The notes beneath the pieces were generated by a model that saw only the letters and a list, made by a program, of their open reading frames with translations, did not search any database and was not told the DNA's origin. Positions 1 through 5,006 of a stretch of 5,006 nucleotides of DNA are shown here, in pieces. Position numbers and translations under genes: made by a program. This stretch comes from Spirochaetales bacterium. GTDB taxonomy: Bacteria > Spirochaetota > Spirochaetia > Sphaerochaetales > Sphaerochaetaceae. The DNA is taken from the NCBI GenBank assembly GCA_028723145.1, contig JAQYFM010000052.1, positions 1 through 5,006 of the forward strand. The letters are read 5' to 3'. The stretch's first letter is position 1, and the number at the start of each line of letters is the position of its first letter.

Positions 1-3000
1 AAGTAAAGTCATTCTCTCCAGGGTTAGAAGAAAAATAATTAATCATATTTTTTAATACCTCTAATTGCTTTGACAAATCTAACTGATTATTTTCATTAAT
101 CTTAGCTAAATTGATAAATGTCTCTCTTCCATCAGAAAAATTTTTACCTTGCGCTGAAGGTCTATTCTGGTAGTATTGGTTATTAGCTTTCGCTGTAAGC
201 AAATCATATAACTCAAGATTCTTTTCTGGTGTAATTTCTTTTGAATTGTATGGTAAATATTGCAAGTTATTTTTTTGTTTACTAGCAAAAGCTTTTTCTA
301 TTTTATGAATATATTCAGTATAATATGGATCAACAAGTAAAGGTTGTTCCAAACGAGTTAAAATTCCTGAACCTGTTCTACTTGAAACACGCATTCTTAC
401 GCCTTTATACTCAAACAAATCAAATATCGATAGTTTTTTTACTAATATTTTAGGTTCATTTATTTTAAACTCTGATATTAGATAGTTTTCTATATCAGCA
501 TCAGTTTTAATACTTGCTTTTACGTAGTTGTAACAAGGGAATATTTGAACAATACGTTTCTTTTTATCAATGAAAGAAGCAATGATAAAGTAGCTTACTT
601 TCATAGAATTATAGCCACCATATTTATCGGTCCATTCCTTGTCTGTACTACTATTCTGATGAATATCCTTTTTTAGAGGTTTCATCCCCTTTTTTTCACC
701 TGCTTTTAAAGGTTGAAGATCAAATAAAGCACCATTATTTTCCTTAACTTGTCTAGTAATAAGTACTTTATTAGATAAACATTCTTGTTGTACTGTTTTT
801 ATAGTTCCTTCATTTCCAGCTACCCATGCTCCAGGAACAGAATATTCAAACATTTTTATAAGGTTATACTGCCATTTTTCCAAGTAATAACCTTTATTTT
901 CTTGTGTTAATTCTGCACTCTTCTTTTTTCGAGCATTATCAATAAACATCCAATAATTAGAAGTGAATTTGGTTGTATAAATATTTCCAACAACAATATT
1001 TAAATAAGCATCCTTAGCATGATGAAAATCATTTAATATCCTTGATTTAGGAATATCAAATCTGTCTCTAAAGAATGAAACATTTCTAGCCTTAGAATAA
1101 ACAACCTCAGTATCATCACCAAAATAACGCTTTAAAATATCTATAGTTGCTTTTGTACTCTGATTAACTTCAACTAACTGCCTGTTAATAAACCCTTGTA
1201 ATTCATCATCAGTTAAAGGAGTACTTCTTGTAAGCCTTTCATACTTTATTTTATCTATAGTTTTTGCATTATATAATAATCTCCAGAATGTACTCATTTT
1301 TGATCGCCAAGAAGAAGAAATTGGATATTGATTACTCTTTTCTCCATTATATGTCTTAAGAACTAATACTCTATTACTTAAACTATCATCACCAGTAACA
1401 GATTGTGGATAAATATGATCAATATCATAAATATTGGTATTGTAAAGATCATTAATATCTATTATTTCACCAGAATACATACAACGACCCATCTGAGAGA
1501 AGTAGAGATATAATTTATCCTGTCTAGAAATATCTTGTTCAGAATATCTTTCAAGTGTATTACTCAGTTCATCAATAATATTATTAAACAAGCCTTCTTT
1601 TTTGATAGCATCATAAAGTTCTAACAATACAGTTTTTCTTGATTTAGGTGTTTGTTTTTTCTTCTTCTCATCATCACCTCTTGTGACCTCAACAAATATT
1701 TTCTTTGGAGATTTCTTCATGATCTTTTCAATTTCTTCGGCTAACTTTAAAGTCTGCCATATTTGTCTCTTAACAGAAGGAGAAACATGCAAATTATCAA
1801 CAACACTATACTCAAGTTTTTCAATCTTTTGTTTAGTAAGGCTAGATGCAATATCGTAATCCTTATCGTGAATTACTTCCATCAAGTTCTCATTAGTATT
1901 CCACATAATAGAAATAATCGAAGAAATTTCACCAGTTCTTTTATTTTCAAAAGTAGTGTCTACTAAAAATTCTTTAGATAAAGTACCCCATCCTGGATAT
2001 TTTTTACTAGCAATAGACTTTATTTCTGTACCATTTAACCGATCTCCTACTATCTTTTTAATTGATTCCACACAAAGCTCATTATCATCTCCAAATAGAG
2101 AAATCTTTTCGATAATTTGCTCAACTTCAGATCTCTTTAATTTGTCTGTTTCAAGATATTCATGAAAATCATAATATGAAGCTAAAGACGATTTAGGATC
2201 ACCATCGATTCCTTTTATTTCAGGATTCTTTGACCACCCTTTTGCTTTAACATAATCTTTTAATCTTTTCGCTGAGACTTTTCTATTAGTCTTAAATAAC
2301 TCATTATATATTTGTTGTTTTTGCTCAACAGATATGGCTACACCATCTATGGATAATTTATTAATCTCATTCAGCACTGTAAACTTTGAATAAAGTAAAG
2401 AGTATTTAGGTATTACATTGTATTCTGGCATATAAGTACATTTATTCGTCATTCTACGAATAAAACCTTCAGCACTTTTTTCTTTATCTACTTTCTCATA
2501 GAAGTTCCAAGGATATATTTTCCCGTCAGCTTTACGTTCTACCCAGCTAAATTTCTTCTGCTCTAGACTAGCTTTAGAATTAGTAAGTGGTCCAATATAA
2601 TATGGAATTCTAAATTTTAATATTAATTCTATCTTTTCTTTAATTGAAATATTATTTTCATTCTTATCATTGAGAAAAGGAAGATACAATGAAGCATTAC
2701 TTAATATCTTTCTTAACTCTATCAAATTTAACTGATAAGGTATTACGCTATTTCTTGTGGAAATTAGTAATGGAAGTAAAGTCGGATTTCCTTCGACTTT
2801 ATCTTTAAGTTTACTGTAAATTGAAACATCAGATTCATCAGGAGTTATTTTATCAAGTAACTTTTTTGTGTATTTGATGAAATCTTCATATTTTGCACGT
2901 TTTAAAGTCTTCTTACATTTTTGTCTATTATCTTGAATAACTCCAATATAGGCTGAATAAGAATCTTTTGTATCTGAATGGAAATATGTTTCATACTCTA

Positions 3001-4033
3001 CTTTAGATAAATACTTCTTAAATATATATTTTAATGCTGATAAATCATTTTTATTTTCTTCATACTGTCTTACTTTACCTTCAGAGATATAAGTGCTGCC
3101 ATTTAATATATCTGCTAACAAAATATAGTCATATACAGCTTTTAATTTAACTATCAAGTTAATTATATCTTCATCTTCAAACAAAGCTTCTAGCTTTGGT
3201 AAATCTTCATCTTCAAAAGATGCTTTCTTAAATTCCAAAGCACATTTTAAAAAATCTTCATTTTCTTCATCCACTGAAAAAATAGCTTTCACATAAACTT
3301 TATATCCATTCATTACTTTTATTAGTGATTCAGCTTTTTTATTATCAGTGTATGTACAAAGATCTTTAAGTAATTCTATTCTTTCTGATGGCTTTTTCAT
3401 TCTAAAAATTTCTTGAGCTTTTTTATAATCATTAAAATAAAACTCAAAATCTTCATCATTAAAAATTGATATACAGAGCTCTTCAATATCTTTTAGCAGA
3501 GTAGATGCATCAGTTACAGCTTGAAGTCCTTCTCCTGGAAATAAAAAGTGTCCTCTATTTTTAACAATATGATGGATAGCTAAATAAACTAATCTAGGAT
3601 CATGGTAATCGGTGCTATAAATTAAATCCTTTCTTAAATGATAAATGGTTGGATATTCATCGTAATATTCTTTATCTGTATAATTCTTATCTGCAAAAAG
3701 AGCATACTTTACACCTAATGACTTATCCTCAAAAAAGTATTTACTTTCCTCCAATCTTTTAAAGAAATTAGAATCTACCTTATTAATTTCAGGAGCAAAT
3801 AATTCTTGCAACAAATCAATTCTTTGACGCTTTCTATCATTTCTTCTCCTTGCACATCTTGCTACCCTTCTATCTTTTGCTGTATTAGCAGGATCAAATA
3901 GTCTTACCCCTTCCATACGTTTATTATTAAATTCTAATACATTATAATTTATATCAGTTACAGACCAGCCTACTGAACTTGTTCCACAATCAAAACCTAA
4001 ATAATAATCACCTGAATAATTTGATGTTTTCAT
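1..4033 (-). CDS. cas9: Cas9 endonuclease, type II CRISPR-Cas (3' end cut by window edge)
   Basis: RNA-guided DNA endonuclease that uses crRNA paired to tracrRNA to cut both strands of invading DNA. Reading the minus strand from the ATG at 4033 gives 1344 open codons without a stop. RuvC-I is YLGFDCGTSSVGW with catalytic Asp15. An arginine-rich bridge helix spans about 55-79 (ARRRNDRKRQR). The REC lobe opens with YPTIYHLRK (127-135) and KNRGHFLF (158-165). RuvC-II is KKIFVEVTRG with Glu782. The HNH domain has YDIDHIYPQS with Asp870, Asp872, His873, then Asn887 and Asn896. RuvC-III is FHHAKDAYLNIVVG with His1005 and Asp1008. A YGGYNSM motif (1138-1144) opens the PAM-interacting region. These match SpCas9 D10, E762, D839, H840, N854, N863, H983 and D986. 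The start follows a strong ribosome binding site. Compared from memory with the closely similar T. denticola Cas9, about 45-50 C-terminal residues are missing beyond the left edge. Length and REC layout favour subtype II-A; csn2, which would settle this, is not visible. Confidence 0.98.
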   Translation of the reverse strand, partial: MKTSNYSGDYYLGFDCGTSSVGWSVTDINYNVLEFNNKRMEGVRLFDPANTAKDRRVARCARRRNDRKRQRIDLLQELFAPEINKVDSNFFKRLEESKYFFEDKSLGVKYALFADKNYTDKEYYDEYPTIYHLRKDLIYSTDYHDPRLVYLAIHHIVKNRGHFLFPGEGLQAVTDASTLLKDIEELCISIFNDEDFEFYFNDYKKAQEIFRMKKPSERIELLKDLCTYTDNKKAESLIKVMNGYKVYVKAIFSVDEENEDFLKCALEFKKASFEDEDLPKLEALFEDEDIINLIVKLKAVYDYILLADILNGSTYISEGKVRQYEENKNDLSALKYIFKKYLSKVEYETYFHSDTKDSYSAYIGVIQDNRQKCKKTLKRAKYEDFIKYTKKLLDKITPDESDVSIYSKLKDKVEGNPTLLPLLISTRNSVIPYQLNLIELRKILSNASLYLPFLNDKNENNISIKEKIELILKFRIPYYIGPLTNSKASLEQKKFSWVERKADGKIYPWNFYEKVDKEKSAEGFIRRMTNKCTYMPEYNVIPKYSLLYSKFTVLNEINKLSIDGVAISVEQKQQIYNELFKTNRKVSAKRLKDYVKAKGWSKNPEIKGIDGDPKSSLASYYDFHEYLETDKLKRSEVEQIIEKISLFGDDNELCVESIKKIVGDRLNGTEIKSIASKKYPGWGTLSKEFLVDTTFENKRTGEISSIISIMWNTNENLMEVIHDKDYDIASSLTKQKIEKLEYSVVDNLHVSPSVKRQIWQTLKLAEEIEKIMKKSPKKIFVEVTRGDDEKKKKQTPKSRKTVLLELYDAIKKEGLFNNIIDELSNTLERYSEQDISRQDKLYLYFSQMGRCMYSGEIIDINDLYNTNIYDIDHIYPQSVTGDDSLSNRVLVLKTYNGEKSNQYPISSSWRSKMSTFWRLLYNAKTIDKIKYERLTRSTPLTDDELQGFINRQLVEVNQSTKATIDILKRYFGDDTEVVYSKARNVSFFRDRFDIPKSRILNDFHHAKDAYLNIVVGNIYTTKFTSNYWMFIDNARKKKSAELTQENKGYYLEKWQYNLIKMFEYSVPGAWVAGNEGTIKTVQQECLSNKVLITRQVKENNGALFDLQPLKAGEKKGMKPLKKDIHQNSSTDKEWTDKYGGYNSMKVSYFIIASFIDKKKRIVQIFPCYNYVKASIKTDADIENYLISEFKINEPKILVKKLSIFDLFEYKGVRMRVSSRTGSGILTRLEQPLLVDPYYTEYIHKIEKAFASKQKNNLQYLPYNSKEITPEKNLELYDLLTAKANNQYYQNRPSAQGKNFSDGRETFINLAKINENNQLDLSKQLEVLKNMINYFSSNPGENDFT
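3167..3217 (-). repeat. Short in-frame repeat in the cas9 REC lobe
   Basis: The 15-base plus-strand sequence ATCTTCATCTTCAAA occurs at 3167-3181 and again at 3203-3217, exactly 36 bases apart. It therefore stays in frame and encodes FEDED at residues 273-277 and 285-289. The two copies begin 12-residue units, FEDEDLPKLEAL and FEDEDIINLIVK, in an acidic, probably helical part of the recognition lobe. This may be a small tandem duplication or convergent acidic helix composition. The repeat itself is certain; its meaning is not. Confidence 0.7.
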
Positions 4034-4040
4034 TATCAAT

Positions 4041-4046
4041 CCCTCC
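4041..4046 (-). promoter_or_regulatory. cas9 ribosome binding site
   Basis: The minus strand reads GGAGGG here, 7 bases (ATTGATA) before the ATG at 4033. This is a near-ideal Shine-Dalgarno sequence at good spacing, and it decides the cas9 start. No other in-frame start lies between it and the conserved RuvC-I motif. Confidence 0.92.
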
Positions 4047-4059
4047 AAAATACTTTTTT

Positions 4060-4099
4060 TTCTTTAATTTTAAAGGGCTAATTATAAAAAATTAAAGAA
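4060..4099. repeat. 12-bp inverted repeat bracketing the cas9 -10 element
   Basis: TTCTTTAATTTT at 4060-4071 is the exact reverse complement of AAAATTAAAGAA at 4088-4099. The 16 bases between them hold the cas9 TATAAT. The left arm overlaps a second, tighter palindrome, CTTTAATTTTAAAG (4062-4075), at the expected transcript start. The geometry resembles a repressor operator, but no binding protein is identified and AT-rich DNA yields such pairs by chance more readily than balanced DNA. Confidence 0.5.
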
Positions 4100-4109
4100 T
4101 AATCAATAG
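4081..4109 (-). promoter_or_regulatory. Probable cas9 promoter
   Basis: On the minus strand a perfect TATAAT occupies 4086-4081, giving an expected transcript start near 4074 and a leader of about 40 bases. The -35 element is poor. The best-looking hexamer, TTGATT (4106-4101), lies only 14 bases away, while the 17-base position (4109-4104) reads CTATTG. Either the promoter is weak or activator-dependent, or TATAAT here is a chance word in AT-rich DNA. It is the best candidate in the gap upstream of cas9. Confidence 0.5.
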
Positions 4110-4120
4110 ATAAATTTGAA

Positions 4121-4154
4121 TAAAAAGTAAAAAAAGCACTTTTTTTATTTTTTA
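4121..4154. repeat. Long AT-rich hairpin between the divergent promoters
   Basis: Fifteen bases on each side of a GCAC loop (4136-4139) pair: 4121-4135 with 4140-4154. All pairs are A-T except a G-T mismatch at 4127/4148, which would be a G-U wobble in RNA. The core is seven A, GCAC, seven T. It lies between the cas9 promoter and the tracrRNA promoter. It could be a cruciform or bent-DNA element, or a weak bidirectional stop for transcription. No separate U run follows beyond the stem itself. Confidence 0.6.
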
Positions 4155-4155
4155 A

Positions 4156-4171
4156 TTTCTTAGGTAAGAAA
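4156..4171. repeat. 16-base palindrome upstream of the tracrRNA promoter
   Basis: TTTCTTA (4156-4162) and TAAGAAA (4165-4171) are perfect inverted copies around a central GG. The site starts one base after the long AT hairpin ends and sits about 30 bases before the tracrRNA -35 box. This is a plausible small operator, with no known regulator recognised. Confidence 0.4.
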
Positions 4172-4202
4172 ATCAGTAGAAAATAATTACAAAAAAAATT
4201 AG

Positions 4203-4231
4203 TTGACAATCAATAAAAAAAATTAAATAAT
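4203..4231 (+). promoter_or_regulatory. tracrRNA promoter
   Basis: A consensus -35 TTGACA (4203-4208) is followed after exactly 17 bases by AATAAT (4226-4231), five of six matches to the -10 consensus. This predicts a transcript start at about 4238-4240, directly at the beginning of the anti-repeat. It is the best vegetative-type promoter in the window. Confidence 0.8.
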
Positions 4232-4252
4232 TAATTCAGATTTAACGCACAA

Positions 4253-4276
4253 TGTTCAAATAAAAACTTGTTCAAA
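4253..4276 (+). repeat. TGTTCAAA direct repeat inside the tracrRNA
   Basis: TGTTCAAA occurs at 4253-4260 and again at 4269-4276, a 16-base period. The first copy forms the end of the anti-repeat. The second lies just before the GTCC hairpin. Both copies contain the complement of a GTTTGA repeat start, so two alternative registers with the crRNA are conceivable. Confidence 0.7.
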
Positions 4277-4305
4277 CCGTCCGAAAGGACTGCCTTAAGG
4301 GCACT

Positions 4306-4332
4306 AAAAGGAGACTTAGGTCTCTTTTTTTT
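4306..4332 (+). terminator. Intrinsic terminator of the tracrRNA
   Basis: GAGAC (4311-4315) pairs with GTCTC (4320-4324) across a TTAG loop, and eight T residues follow (4325-4332). The stem can be extended by the upstream AAAAG against the T run, with one G-U pair. This is a classic rho-independent terminator and fixes the 3' end of the RNA at about 4328-4332. Confidence 0.88.
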
Positions 4333-4368
4333 ATGTAATTCAATATACATATTATTTATTTTGTTTTA

Positions 4369-4397
4369 TTGACACTTATATTATTGTTTGTCAAAAT
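4369..4397 (+). promoter_or_regulatory. Candidate aldehyde dehydrogenase promoter and inverted repeat
   Basis: A consensus -35 TTGACA (4369-4374) is followed 17 bases later by CAAAAT (4392-4397), four of six matches to the -10 consensus. The same stretch is an inverted repeat, TTGACA (4369-4374) with TGTCAA (4389-4394), so a dimeric regulator could cover the promoter. Transcription from it would begin near 4404-4406, at the start codon itself. The weak -10 keeps confidence modest. Confidence 0.45.
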
Positions 4398-4404
4398 AAA
4401 TACT

Positions 4405-5006
4405 ATGAATGAAGAATATTTATTAGTTCGTGAAAAGCAAGAAGAGTACTTTAAAAGTGGTAGTACTTTAGATATTAAAGAAAGAATTAAAAACTTAAAG
4501 ACATTAAAATGTGCAATGAAATCAAATGAAAATTTATTGCTTGATGCACTCAATAAAGATTTAGGTAAAACATTTTTTGAAGGTTATGAAACAGAATTAG
4601 GTGTTGTATATAGTGAAATTAATCATTTAATTAAACATACAAAAAAGTGGGCAAAAACTAAAAAGGTAGGAACACCATTAGCGCACTTTCCTTCTAAGTC
4701 TTATATTTTGAAGCAACCAAAGGGAAATGTATTAATCTTTTCACCTTGGAACTACCCTATCCAGCTTGCATTAAATCCTCTTGCAGCTGCACTTGCTGCT
4801 GGATGTACAGTAATTTTGAAACCATCCAGGTATTCTGAATACACAAGTAAAGCATTAAAAAAAGTATTAGGTGAATTCTTTAATGAAAACCTTGTTTATG
4901 TTGTAGAAGGTGGTCACCAAGCTAACCAAGATTTATTAGATATACGTTTTGATCATATATTCTTTACAGGTAGTCCTAATGTAGGACGAGTTGTGATGGC
5001 CGCAGC
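4405..5006 (+). CDS. Aldehyde dehydrogenase, class 3 (ALDH3-like) family, N-terminal part
   Basis: NAD(P)-dependent enzyme of the aldehyde dehydrogenase superfamily, expected to oxidise an aldehyde to its carboxylate in the cytoplasm; the substrate cannot be told. The 200 complete codons before the right edge cover the N-terminal helical part (WAKTKKVGTPLAHFPSKS, typical of the ALDH3 type) and much of the Rossmann cofactor domain. Visible motifs are FSPWNYP (P114-P118), VILKPS (136-141, the lysine contacting the cofactor) and FFTGSPNVGR (186-195, the glycine motif). ALDH3-type bacterial proteins are about 455 residues, so a little under half is present. The catalytic Glu and Cys lie past the edge. 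The ATG is placed where family members start, but no Shine-Dalgarno sequence precedes it. It is divergent from cas9, separated from it by the tracrRNA and its terminator, and is probably an unrelated neighbour. Confidence 0.94.
   Translation, partial: MNEEYLLVREKQEEYFKSGSTLDIKERIKNLKTLKCAMKSNENLLLDALNKDLGKTFFEGYETELGVVYSEINHLIKHTKKWAKTKKVGTPLAHFPSKSYILKQPKGNVLIFSPWNYPIQLALNPLAAALAAGCTVILKPSRYSEYTSKALKKVLGEFFNENLVYVVEGGHQANQDLLDIRFDHIFFTGSPNVGRVVMAA

Larger units (their letters stand above)
4238..4332 (+). ncRNA. tracrRNA: tracrRNA of the type II CRISPR system
   Basis: A small RNA of about 90-95 nucleotides that should pair with the CRISPR repeat, direct RNase III processing and load crRNA onto Cas9. 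In order: an anti-repeat (about 4239-4261), whose lower part TCAAAT would pair with a repeat starting GTTTGA, including the 5' G-U wobble also found in the SpCas9 duplex; a linker with AAAAACTTGTTCAAACC; hairpin GTCC-GAAA-GGAC (4279-4290) with a GNRA loop, probably the nexus; hairpin TGCC-TTAAG-GGCA (4291-4303); and a terminator hairpin with a U run. It has its own promoter, lies beside and divergent from cas9, and encodes no protein. The array is outside the window, so the anti-repeat assignment rests on layout and on resemblance to known tracrRNAs. Exact ends are inferred. Confidence 0.85.

Noticed and set aside
1763..2165. Two overlapping plus-strand open frames of 67 and 69 codons, and similar short frames at 106-288 and 4356-4553
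   Set aside because: They lie antisense to, or in another frame of, cas9 or the aldehyde dehydrogenase, lack good ribosome binding sites and have the low-complexity look of AT-rich shadow frames.
1..4033. cas9 as a broken or nuclease-dead gene
   Set aside because: Codon-by-codon reading showed no stop or frameshift, and Asp15, Glu782, Asp872, His873, Asn896, His1005 and Asp1008 are all present.
4114..4120. ATTTGAA, complementary to the anti-repeat end TTCAAAT, as part of a long-form self-guiding tracrRNA like that of S. pyogenes
   Set aside because: The match is only 7 bases, no convincing promoter precedes it, and it would have to be read through the long AT hairpin.
4121..4154. The A/T hairpin as an intrinsic terminator for an upstream gene
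   Set aside because: No gene ends into it from either side, the stem has no GC core beyond the GCAC loop, and the T run is part of the stem itself.
4034..4404. A CRISPR array or degenerate repeats in the intergenic gap
   Set aside because: No regularly spaced repeat of array length is present; the repeated words are short palindromes and the 8-base TGTTCAAA pair inside the tracrRNA.

Overview
The window is AT-rich (roughly 30% GC by eye) and is dominated by the effector gene of a type II CRISPR-Cas system. Low GC, a strong GGAGG-type ribosome binding site before cas9, and the style of both proteins suggest a low-GC Firmicute (Clostridia or Erysipelotrichia-like). Cas9 genes move between phyla, and this one also resembles the Treponema denticola Cas9 group, so the host cannot be fixed from this sequence.

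Layout. Positions 1-4033 (minus strand) hold one uninterrupted cas9 frame of 1344 codons. The start is present and the last few dozen codons run off the left edge. I read the frame codon by codon and found no stop or frameshift. All RuvC and HNH catalytic positions are present, so the protein looks like an active nuclease. Positions 4034-4404 are a 371-base divergent intergenic region holding the cas9 ribosome binding site and probable promoter, a series of AT-rich inverted repeats, and a compact tracrRNA gene on the plus strand with its own promoter and intrinsic terminator. Positions 4405-5006 (plus strand) are the N-terminal 200 codons of a class 3 type aldehyde dehydrogenase, cut by the right edge. 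It probably lies outside the CRISPR locus.

How it works together. Cas9 and the tracrRNA are transcribed back to back from promoters about 165 bases apart. The tracrRNA anti-repeat predicts a CRISPR repeat beginning GTTTGA. Array, cas1, cas2 and any csn2 gene are not in the window; the usual gene order would place them beyond the left edge, downstream of cas9. No CRISPR array, tRNA, rRNA or insertion sequence is seen here. The system is a recognisable type II (probably II-A) locus, not a new class. The less ordinary points are the unlisted tracrRNA, its repeated TGTTCAAA element, the palindromes around the cas9 promoter, and a possible leaderless start for the dehydrogenase.
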